A DNA stretch of 64,000 nt. Origin: Salipaludibacillus sp. LMS25 (GTDB lineage: Bacteria > Bacillota > Bacilli > Bacillales > Salisediminibacteriaceae). A program made the position numbers and the translations under genes. The notes below the pieces were generated by a model that was not told the origin of the DNA, made no database searches, and saw only the letters and a program-made list of their open reading frames with translations. Of the stretch, positions 56,582 to 64,000 are shown in pieces. How positions within the stretch are numbered: the first letter of the stretch is position 1; every line of letters starts with the position of its first letter. Where the stretch lies: NCBI RefSeq assembly GCF_024362805.1, contig NZ_CP093299.1:248001-312000 (forward strand), given 5' to 3'.

Positions 56582-56797
56582 TTAATTATAGTAAGATGAC
56601 TGCTCCCAATCAGCGTATGCTCCACTGCCCTCACACGCCTCACAATGAAAGTAATTAGGCGAGATGTAAAATTCACTGATCGGCATGTTATATCCTTTTC
56701 CGTAACATGCTGGACACGCGCCTTCATCTTTCATTTTCGCCATTCTTTTCTCATGTCGCACCTCTTGCCACTGTGATAACACATTAAGTAGGTTCAT
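56582..56797 (-). CDS. Small zinc-ribbon protein with DnaJ-type CxxCxGxG motifs
   Basis: A 71-residue protein with CPACYGKG and CEACEGSG, two halves of a DnaJ-like zinc ribbon, after a basic helix (QWQEVRHEKRMAKMKDEG). It is probably a metal-binding accessory or chaperone-like protein; no function is known to me. The start follows GGAGGTG. Confidence 0.8.
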   Translation of the reverse strand: MNLLNVLSQWQEVRHEKRMAKMKDEGACPACYGKGYNMPISEFYISPNYFHCEACEGSGAYADWEQSSYYN

Positions 56798-56932
56798 TTA
56801 AGACACCTCCGCTTTTTATCTTTAGTATTTTGGAAAATGGAGGGATTTATACATTAAATCAAAAACGTCTTTTATATTTACACACTTAATTGGGCGTACG
56901 CATATATTAGGAAGAAAAGGAGGAATAAACTA

Positions 56933-57328
56933 ATGTCAACTCATTTACAGAATAATCAGGAACAAACGCAAGGCTATAAAGAGGAGGAAAGCCGCCACTC
57001 CCATCCTCACGAGCAAGATATGAAAGAAATGTGTCACCATTATCATTTATTTTTCGTTCAAATTCAGATGATGGACGGATCGTTACATGAAGGAATTATC
57101 GAAGATGCAGATAATGAAGGCGTCACGTTACTTATGCCTTTTGAACAAGACCCCCACCATGACGCTTCGCGACAATTCGGCACAGGGGTTGGAGGCTTTG
57201 GTACGTTTTCACCTTATGGTTTCGGCTATGGACCAGGATACGGTGTTCCATGGCGTTTCAGGCGCTTTAGACGTCGAAGGTTCCCCTTTTATGGCATCGG
57301 TGGCTTCTATTTTCCTTTCTTCATTTAA
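56933..57328 (+). CDS. His-rich N-terminal, Gly/aromatic-rich C-terminal small protein
   Basis: 131 residues. The N-terminal part has many His, Glu and Gln. The middle, LFFVQIQMMDGSLHEGIIED, resembles a small Sm-like beta fold (GxxxxGIIED). The end is Gly/Tyr-rich, then basic and aromatic (RRFRRRRFPFYGIGGFYFPF). Such tails are common in Bacillaceae spore or surface proteins. The start follows AAAGGAGG; a strong terminator follows. Confidence 0.75.
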   Translation: MSTHLQNNQEQTQGYKEEESRHSHPHEQDMKEMCHHYHLFFVQIQMMDGSLHEGIIEDADNEGVTLLMPFEQDPHHDASRQFGTGVGGFGTFSPYGFGYGPGYGVPWRFRRFRRRRFPFYGIGGFYFPFFI

Positions 57329-57374
57329 AAAGAGAGACCTGTCTACTGAAAGTGTTGACAGGTCTCTCTTTTTA
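57327..57374 (+). terminator. Strong terminator after the 56933 gene
   Basis: AAAAAGAGAGACCTGTC pairs perfectly with GACAGGTCTCTCTTTTT. Confidence 0.92.
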
Positions 57375-57532
57375 AATGTTCATTATTAACTCTTTTCACC
57401 ATCTATTATTAATCGGACATGTAACAGTCTATCGTTTATGCTTATAACATTTTAACGTGTTTAAGATTCTTTTGTTATGGAAATAGATTAACTAAACCTT
57501 ATAAACATAATTCTGCAAAGGAGGAAATATAA

Positions 57533-57826
57533 ATGCCATTGCTTGAAATTAGTGTTGTCCCTGTAGGTACAGGCACTGAAAGCTTTAGTCATGACGTAGA
57601 AAAGGCGGTTTCCGTTATTGAGCAAAATAATTTGAAATATCAGGTGACACCTACTTCCACTATTATTGAAGGAGAACTAGATAAATTAATGGATGTGGCC
57701 CAAGTGATTCATCTCAATGAAATTCAAAACGAAGCAAAACGCGTGGTGACAACGATTAAAATCGACGATCGAACAGATAAACCAATCTCCCTTGAAAGCC
57801 AAGTTAACAAGGTTTCAGATCACTAA
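57533..57826 (+). CDS. MTH1187/YqgV-type thiamine-binding-fold protein
   Basis: A 97-residue ferredoxin-like-fold protein of the DUF77 family: LLEISVVPVGTGTESFSHDV, YQVTPTSTIIEGELDKLMDV and VVTTIKIDDRTDK. Family members bind thiamine-like ligands or hold regulatory roles. The start follows AAAGGAGG. It is a single gene. Confidence 0.88.
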   Translation: MPLLEISVVPVGTGTESFSHDVEKAVSVIEQNNLKYQVTPTSTIIEGELDKLMDVAQVIHLNEIQNEAKRVVTTIKIDDRTDKPISLESQVNKVSDH

Positions 57827-57857
57827 TTGACTATTTACCTAACAATAATGGAAATGA

Positions 57858-57897
57858 AAAGAGCCGGACTTAAGAACAAGCATAAGTCCGGCTTTTG
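57858..57897. terminator. Bidirectional terminator between the YqgV-type gene and gltD
   Basis: AAAGAGCCGGACTTA pairs with TAAGTCCGGCTTTT around a 10-base loop, with A and T runs on both sides. Confidence 0.9.
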
Positions 57898-57910
57898 TTA
57901 GTCGCCTGTA

Positions 57911-59398
57911 TTATGGTAAATTTGTCGTCCCCATGAGATAACGGTCACATTCTCGTGCTGCTCCGCGCCCTTCATTGATTGCCCAGACGATTAAGCTTTG
58001 CCCTCGTCTCATATCACCAGCTGCAAACACACCTTCTACATTCGTTGCATAGTGATCATAGTCTGCTTTAACAGTAGAGTGTTCCTCAGTTTCCACCCCT
58101 AGCTGGTCGATTAAACCTTGTTCTGGTCCAGCAAAACCGATAGCTAAAAGGACGAGATCTGCTGGCCATACTTTTTCACTTCCAGGTATTTTATTGCGAA
58201 TTTTCCGCCCATTTTTATCGAAAACTGTTTCTACATCAATAGTATGAACTTCTTTAACATGCCCATTTTCATCACCGACAAATTTTGTCGTCATGACGGC
58301 ATAAGCACGAGGGTCTTTACCAAAAACAGCTTCTGCTTCTTTTTGGCCATACTCAATACGATGAATAACCGGCCATTGGGGCCACGGGTTATTATTTTCG
58401 TCTCTAGCTGTCCCTTTTTTAGTATAAATATCAAACTGCGTTAAGCTTTTACAGCCGTGCCTCAGTGATGTGGCAAGACAATCTGTCCCTGTATCTCCCC
58501 CACCGATGACGATCACATTTTTGTCAGCTGCTGAAATATAGTTACCATCTTCATGATTTGAATCTAATAAACTTTTCGTATTAGCATGAAGGAAATCCAT
58601 GGCATAATGGATTCCTTTAAGCTCTCGTCCCTCTGCTGGTATATTTCGGTGTACGGTAGCTCCTCCACAGAGGATCGTCGCATCGAACTTCTTTTCCAAT
58701 TCATCAGCTGTTATATCTTTGCCCACTTCTGTGTTTGTCACGAATTCGATACCTTCTTTTTCAAGAATATCCACCCGGCGCTTCACTACATCATAAGGCA
58801 ATTTCATTTCGGGGATGCCGTAAGTCAACAAGCCGCCGATACGATCATGACGCTCATAAACTGTCACGGAATGTCCCGCTTTATTTAATTGAGCTGCCGC
58901 TGCTAGTCCAGCTGGGCCTGAACCTACGACCGCTACCTTCTTACCTGTACGCTTCTCAGGCGGTTCAGGGACTACCCACCCTTCTTCAAATCCTTTTTCA
59001 ATAATGGAACGTTCTACGGTTCTAATAGCAACTGGAGGCTCATTAATACCTAGCACACAGGCTCCTTCACATGGTGCTGGACAGGCCATACCAGTAAATT
59101 CAGGGAAATTATTCATTTCATGTTCTTTTTTCAACGCTTCTTTCCATTGACCACGATAAACAAGGTCATTCCATTCAGGGATTAAATGATAGACAGGACA
59201 CCCGGTCGTGGCACCGTCGATCTCCATCCCATGATGACAGGTCGGGACGCCACAGTCCATGCAGCGCGCCCCTTGTTTTTTTAACTCTTCCTCCGACATC
59301 GGATTTGTATAATCCTCCCAATCCTTCGTGCGTTCAGAAGGGTGTCGTTCGTGATAAGACTGTCGTTGATATTCCATAAAGCCAGTCGGTTTTCCCAT
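57911..59398 (-). CDS. gltD: Glutamate synthase, small subunit
   Basis: The NADPH-oxidising subunit of GOGAT, passing electrons to the large subunit. Iron-sulfur cysteines are in [13 protein letters not shown] (Cys46, 49, 54) and [12 protein letters not shown], the FAD motif is [12 protein letters not shown], and the NADPH motif is [11 protein letters not shown]. The length of 495 is standard. It lies 17 bases downstream of the large subunit. In B. subtilis naming this subunit is GltB. Confidence 0.96.
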   Translation of the reverse strand: MGKPTGFMEYQRQSYHERHPSERTKDWEDYTNPMSEEELKKQGARCMDCGVPTCHHGMEIDGATTGCPVYHLIPEWNDLVYRGQWKEALKKEHEMNNFPEFTGMACPAPCEGACVLGINEPPVAIRTVERSIIEKGFEEGWVVPEPPEKRTGKKVAVVGSGPAGLAAAAQLNKAGHSVTVYERHDRIGGLLTYGIPEMKLPYDVVKRRVDILEKEGIEFVTNTEVGKDITADELEKKFDATILCGGATVHRNIPAEGRELKGIHYAMDFLHANTKSLLDSNHEDGNYISAADKNVIVIGGGDTGTDCLATSLRHGCKSLTQFDIYTKKGTARDENNNPWPQWPVIHRIEYGQKEAEAVFGKDPRAYAVMTTKFVGDENGHVKEVHTIDVETVFDKNGRKIRNKIPGSEKVWPADLVLLAIGFAGPEQGLIDQLGVETEEHSTVKADYDHYATNVEGVFAAGDMRRGQSLIVWAINEGRGAARECDRYLMGTTNLP

Positions 59399-59415
59399 AG
59401 CAGATACCCTCCTTT

Positions 59416-62400
59416 TTATTTCAAGGCTTCGACAGCAATTTTACTTTCTTCAAAGGCAGTCATTTCTGCTTCATGCCGTTCTTTTCCTTCTTGCATGAGC
59501 TGTTGAATTCGGTTTTGTACTTGACGATAATCTTTAGGAATGATTTTCACAAACTTAGGAACCATCTCTTCCCAATTTTTCAGGATATACGTTGCACGAT
59601 CACTATACGTATGCTCAATATGGGTTTTGAGTGTGTGATATAGTTTGTTAATGTCGTCTGAATCATGAAGTGATTCCAAGTGAATTAACTCATCGTTACA
59701 CCGAGAAGCAAAAGACTCTTTACTCTCATCAAGAACGTAAGCAACTCCTCCAGACATACCAGCTGCAAAGTTACGGCCTGTTGGACCGATAACGATGACT
59801 TCACCGCCTGTCATATACTCACACGCATGATCACCTACACCTTCAACCACTACTTTAGCACCACTATTTCGTACACAGAAACGTTCACCTGCAATACCAT
59901 TTATATAAGCTTCACCGCTAGTAGCGCCATAAAAACATACATTACCTGCTACGACGTTTTCTTCTGGTTTAAAAGTTCGCTTTCTCGATGGTCGAACGAT
60001 AATTTTCCCACCAGACAACCCTTTTCCAACGTAGTCATTGGCATCCCCTACAAGCTTTAAAGAAATACCTTGTGGAATGAAAGCACCGAAGCTCTGACCA
60101 GCAGAACCTTTAAACGTAAGGCGAATAGTATCTTCCGGCAATCCTGCTAATCCATAACGGCGTGTCACCTCACTTCCGAGGATCGTACCCGTTACGCGGT
60201 TAATATTTCGTATCGCAAAAGTCCCTTTAACTGGTATTTTATCTTCTAGTGCATCTTCACAGAAAGGAATAAGTTCTTGCATGTCCATTGAGCTCTCTAA
60301 ACCATGTTCTTGCTCGATAGATGCAAAACGTGTCACTTTATCAGTAACATCCGGTCGATGCAAGAGAGCCGATAAGTCCACCCCTTTCGCTTTCCAGTGG
60401 TCCACAGCCTCATTCGTCTCTAAAAGATCAGTACGTCCCACCATCTCATTCAAGGAACGGAATCCTAGTTCAGCCATAAGCTCACGTGTTTCTTGCGCGA
60501 TAAACAGCATGAAATTCTCAACATGGTCGGCGTTACCAGGGAACTTTTTACGTAATTCTGGATTTTGGGTGGCTACTCCTACAGGACATGTATCAAGATG
60601 ACATACACGCATCATGACACAGCCTAGTACGACTAAAGGTGCTGTTGAGAAGCCATATTCTTCAGCTCCTAGCAACGTGGCAATCACGACGTCACGCCCA
60701 CTCATCATCTTACCATCCGTTTCTACGACGATGCGGTCTCTTAAATGGTTGAGTAAAAGTGTTTGATGTGTTTCTGCTAACCCTATTTCCCATGGAAGGC
60801 CAGTATGCTTTAAACTCGTTCTTGGTGCTGCACCTGTTCCGCCTTCATAACCGCTTATTAACACGAGGTCAGCTCGACCTTTTGCTACCCCTGCAGCGAT
60901 TGTGCCTACACCAGCAGCTGACACGAGTTTAACGCTGATTCGAGCCCGTGGATTCGCATTTTTCAAATTATGAATGAGCTCTGCTAAATCTTCAATAGAA
61001 TAAATATCATGGTGTGGAGGCGGTGAAATCAACTCTACTCCTGGTGTTGATCCACGAACTTCAGCAATCCAAGGATACACTTTTTTACCAGGAAGGTGCC
61101 CCCCTTCTCCCGGTTTTGCACCTTGAGCCATTTTTATTTGAATTTCATCAGCATTGACTAAATAATGACTGTTTACTCCGAAGCGTCCAGATGCTACTTG
61201 CTTAATGGCACTTCGTCTTAAATCGCCATTGTCATCAGGGGTAAAACGATCGATGTCCTCGCCGCCTTCACCACTATTACTTCGAGCCCCAATCCGGTTC
61301 ATAGCAATGGCTAACGCTTCGTGGGCTTCTTGACTTATAGCACCATATGACATAGCACCTGTTTTAAATCTTTTGCATATGTCTTCAACTGGCTCAACTT
61401 CCTCAATCGGGACGGGTGTCCGCTTTTTAAACGATAAGAGGCCGCGTAATGATTGAAGGTTGTTTTTCTCGTCTGTTAACAGCTTTGAATATTTTTTAAA
61501 TGTCTCATAGTTGTTCGTTCTACAGGCATGTTGGAGCAAGTGAATCGTTTCTGGGTTATAAGAATGGTCTTCTCCCCTTACTCTGTATTGGTACTCATCC
61601 CCTGCTTCAAGTAGCTTAGCTGAACCTCGATCTTCGCCAAAACCGTTGACATGTCTTAACAACGTTTCTTTTTCAATCATGTCAAGATCAATACCGCCAA
61701 GTTTGGATGATGTTCGAGTAAAATAACTGTCGATCACATCTTGGTGAATCCCTATAGCTTCAAAAATTTGTGCCCCTCGGTAGCTTTGAATCGTGGAAAT
61801 TCCCATCTTAGAAAGCACTTTAATCACACCATCAGTGGCTCCCTTTATATAACGATTAATTGCGTCATCGAGTGGCATATTTAATTCATCAAGGTTAATT
61901 AAGTGATGAACCGTGTCAAAGGCTAAATACGGATTAATCGCTTCTGCACCGTAGCCTAACAAAGTAGCAAAGTGATGCACTTCTCTCGCGTCACCAGATT
62001 CTAGCAATAAACTCACTTTCGTACGCGTACCTTGTCGAATCAAATGATGATGCAGACCTGAAACAGCCAACAATGATGGAATAGCCGCCTTTTCAGTATT
62101 AATCCCTCTATCTGAGAGAATCACTAACGTCGCCCCATTATTAACCTGTTCGTCCGCCTCTTTAAACAGCTGATCCATGGCCGATTTTAAGTGTCCTTTC
62201 CCGCCTTCTGCCGTGAATAAAATCGGTAAGGTTACAGCTTTAAACCCATCCATGTCTTGCTGTCGCAGTGTTTCAAGCTGATCATTGCGCAACACTGGAC
62301 TATCGAGCCAAATATGTCTACAGCTTTGTGAATTCGCGTTAACTAAACTTCCCTCAGCACCGATTGTTGTTCCTACTTGAGTAATTAACTCCTCACGTAT

Positions 62401-64000
62401 AGCATCAATCGGAGGATTCGTTACTTGAGCAAACAACTGTTTAAAGTAATTATATAAAAGCTGTGGTTTTTTTGACAATACGGCAAGTGGTGAATCGTAC
62501 CCCATCGAGCCTACTGGGTCTTTTCCACCCGAAACGAGAGGCTTAATCATTTTATTTAATTCCTCAGTTGTATAACCAAAAGCGAGTTGATGATTAACGA
62601 GTTCCTCTTTATCGGTAATCGTTTTAATTTCTTTTTGTTGGGGAAGTTCATCTAAACGGATAAGATTCTCTGAAAGCCATTCGCCGTATGGTTTTTCATT
62701 TGCAATTTGTAATTTTATTTCTTCGTCAGGAATGATTTTCCCTTGTTCCAAATCGACCAATAACATTTTGCCTGGCTTTAAACGGTCTTTGTATAACACG
62801 TCATCAGAAAAAATATCCAGTGCACCTACTTCAGAACCGAGCACGATCAAGCCATCTTTCGTGACGTAATATCTCGCCGGTCGTAGCCCGTTCCTGTCAA
62901 GACAGGCCCCGATTTGCTTACCGTTAGTAAAAGCAACGGCTGCAGGTCCATCCCACGGTTCCATGAGAGTACTGTGATATTCATAAAAAGCGCGCTTGTC
63001 CGGATGGATAGTTGGATCATTTGCCCACGGCTCAGGCATCATCATCATCGCCGTATGAGCAAGGGAACGTCCAGATAAGTGAAGGAATTCAAAAGCATTA
63101 TCGAACATCGAAGAATCACTGCCATCTTTATCAATTACAGGAAGAATCTTGTCTAGATCTTCTTGACTGAAATAGTCAGACTGACAGAGTTGTTCTCTGG
63201 CTCGCATCCAATTCACATTTCCACGTATCGTATTAAACTCACCATTGTGAATGGTGTATCGATTTGGATGTGAACGTTTCCAGCTAGGAAACGTGTTTGT
63301 ACTAAATCGCGAATGGACGAATGCCATAGCTGTTTTAAAGTCTGGGTGGTTTAAATCAATATAAAATGAATCCAATTGTTCCGGGATTAACATGCCTTTA
63401 TACACAACCGTTCTAGTTGACAGGCTAGTAAAGTAAAAATCATTCGTCTCACTATATCGGGCTATTTCAATTTCAGTCCGCTTACGAATAATATACAGAC
63501 GTCTCTCAAAGTCATCTTGATCCTTAATTTTGTCTGAGGGGAGAATAACCACTTGCCTGATATACGGTTTAGTCTTTTTCGCCTCTTTACCTACAAACGA
63601 GTCGTTTACAGGCACCGTACGCCAGCCAAGGATTTTCTGGCCCTCTTCCTCTACAATATTCTCAAAGATTTTTCTGCTTTTTTTCCGGTCTTGATGGTCT
63701 TGTGGAAAAAAGATCATTCCTAAGCCATAATGACCTTCAGAAGGGAGTTCAAGATCCTCTTTATGAAACTGTTTCTCAAAAAAACGATGCGGAATTTGCG
63801 TCAAAATTCCTGCACCGTCACCAGTACTGACATCTGCTGATTGTCCTCCGCGGTGCTCTAAGTTACATAAAATCGTAATCGCATTTTGAACGATATCATG
63901 CGATTTCGTTCCATCAATATGGGCGATCATACCAATACCACAGGCTTCGTGTTCAAAATCTGGGTGGTACAGCCCTTGCGGTAAAGGTGTTCTTGAATGT
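59416..64000 (-). CDS. gltB: Glutamate synthase, large subunit (start beyond the window)
   Basis: Makes glutamate from glutamine and 2-oxoglutarate. About 1,527 residues are visible against about 1,520 in B. subtilis GltA, so only a few N-terminal residues are missing. The frame continues past the internal Met at 63930 to the window edge and includes HEACGIGM, whose Cys (codon near 63942) is the glutaminase nucleophile after propeptide removal. The FMN/synthase domain and the 3Fe-4S motif [15 protein letters not shown] follow, then the gxgxG beta-helix. Confidence 0.96.
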   Translation of the reverse strand, partial: HSRTPLPQGLYHPDFEHEACGIGMIAHIDGTKSHDIVQNAITILCNLEHRGGQSADVSTGDGAGILTQIPHRFFEKQFHKEDLELPSEGHYGLGMIFFPQDHQDRKKSRKIFENIVEEEGQKILGWRTVPVNDSFVGKEAKKTKPYIRQVVILPSDKIKDQDDFERRLYIIRKRTEIEIARYSETNDFYFTSLSTRTVVYKGMLIPEQLDSFYIDLNHPDFKTAMAFVHSRFSTNTFPSWKRSHPNRYTIHNGEFNTIRGNVNWMRAREQLCQSDYFSQEDLDKILPVIDKDGSDSSMFDNAFEFLHLSGRSLAHTAMMMMPEPWANDPTIHPDKRAFYEYHSTLMEPWDGPAAVAFTNGKQIGACLDRNGLRPARYYVTKDGLIVLGSEVGALDIFSDDVLYKDRLKPGKMLLVDLEQGKIIPDEEIKLQIANEKPYGEWLSENLIRLDELPQQKEIKTITDKEELVNHQLAFGYTTEELNKMIKPLVSGGKDPVGSMGYDSPLAVLSKKPQLLYNYFKQLFAQVTNPPIDAIREELITQVGTTIGAEGSLVNANSQSCRHIWLDSPVLRNDQLETLRQQDMDGFKAVTLPILFTAEGGKGHLKSAMDQLFKEADEQVNNGATLVILSDRGINTEKAAIPSLLAVSGLHHHLIRQGTRTKVSLLLESGDAREVHHFATLLGYGAEAINPYLAFDTVHHLINLDELNMPLDDAINRYIKGATDGVIKVLSKMGISTIQSYRGAQIFEAIGIHQDVIDSYFTRTSSKLGGIDLDMIEKETLLRHVNGFGEDRGSAKLLEAGDEYQYRVRGEDHSYNPETIHLLQHACRTNNYETFKKYSKLLTDEKNNLQSLRGLLSFKKRTPVPIEEVEPVEDICKRFKTGAMSYGAISQEAHEALAIAMNRIGARSNSGEGGEDIDRFTPDDNGDLRRSAIKQVASGRFGVNSHYLVNADEIQIKMAQGAKPGEGGHLPGKKVYPWIAEVRGSTPGVELISPPPHHDIYSIEDLAELIHNLKNANPRARISVKLVSAAGVGTIAAGVAKGRADLVLISGYEGGTGAAPRTSLKHTGLPWEIGLAETHQTLLLNHLRDRIVVETDGKMMSGRDVVIATLLGAEEYGFSTAPLVVLGCVMMRVCHLDTCPVGVATQNPELRKKFPGNADHVENFMLFIAQETRELMAELGFRSLNEMVGRTDLLETNEAVDHWKAKGVDLSALLHRPDVTDKVTRFASIEQEHGLESSMDMQELIPFCEDALEDKIPVKGTFAIRNINRVTGTILGSEVTRRYGLAGLPEDTIRLTFKGSAGQSFGAFIPQGISLKLVGDANDYVGKGLSGGKIIVRPSRKRTFKPEENVVAGNVCFYGATSGEAYINGIAGERFCVRNSGAKVVVEGVGDHACEYMTGGEVIVIGPTGRNFAAGMSGGVAYVLDESKESFASRCNDELIHLESLHDSDDINKLYHTLKTHIEHTYSDRATYILKNWEEMVPKFVKIIPKDYRQVQNRIQQLMQEGKERHEAEMTAFEESKIAVEALK

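Overview
The window is chromosomal DNA from a spore-forming member of the Bacillaceae. This is inferred from a YjcZ-type small protein, a gerA-type germinant receptor operon, a YppG-like protein, and gene order that follows two Bacillus subtilis segments: def, rpoY, rnjA, ktrC, and ykuU, ykuT, ykuS, dapL, dapH. Universal-stress, Ktr and MscS-type genes fit a salt- or alkali-adapted lineage, but that is inference.

Layout. 0-9.3 kb is conserved core: YjcZ, peptide deformylase, RNA polymerase epsilon, RNase J1, KtrC, a 2-Cys peroxiredoxin under a Fur/PerR-type box, YkuT (MscS), YkuS and the lysine/DAP genes dapL-dapH. 9.7-21.5 kb holds stress and housekeeping genes: a decayed HAD phosphatase, an HD-GYP protein, a second MscS channel, UspA, a second Ktr gating subunit, an orphan ABC ATPase, Hsp20, YppG, a nitroreductase, LuxS and a YutG/PgpA-like protein. 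21.5-51.6 kb is accessory and partly decayed. It has a tRNA-Val followed by a broken polymorphic toxin with its immunity gene, mnmA, broken hslO and pncA genes, an NAD-centred cluster, a cell-surface glycan operon with a LytTR two-component system, glf, a broken metallo-hydrolase, and a series of orphan immunity genes. 51.7-64 kb returns to core: CueP-like protein, gerA operon, small sporulation-type proteins and gltD-gltB (glutamate synthase; gltB runs off the window).

Three things stand out. (1) A divergent HxlR regulator faces two tandem sirtuin-like genes of the class M (SirTM) type, followed by an HD hydrolase, nicotinate phosphoribosyltransferase and a broken nicotinamidase. One sirtuin keeps the Gln expected for SirTM; the other has Glu there. 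A decayed second copy of the hxlR/sirtuin divergent module lies 2.5 kb away with the same AGTATG...CATACT inverted repeat, which makes this the best candidate for a coherent, poorly described system. (2) Two related families of 150-160 bp intergenic repeats are present in at least 14 copies. They share a first hairpin, carry different long second hairpins, and both end in GATAAA. Several copies are internally deleted, and one marks a breakpoint inside a gene copy. (3) Four copies (one intact, three decayed) of a small membrane-protein gene with a highly conserved C-terminal tail sit beside toxin/immunity genes, which suggests cassette turnover at these sites.

The carbohydrate operon (34.9-42 kb) pairs a circularly permuted, membrane-anchored GH3 enzyme with a conventional GH3 enzyme, a GtrA-like membrane protein and a GT2 glycosyltransferase, downstream of an AgrA/AgrC-like pair. 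Together with neighbouring UDP-galactopyranose mutase it probably builds or trims a surface glycan. All assignments come from reading motifs, spacing and repeats by eye; no database search was possible.
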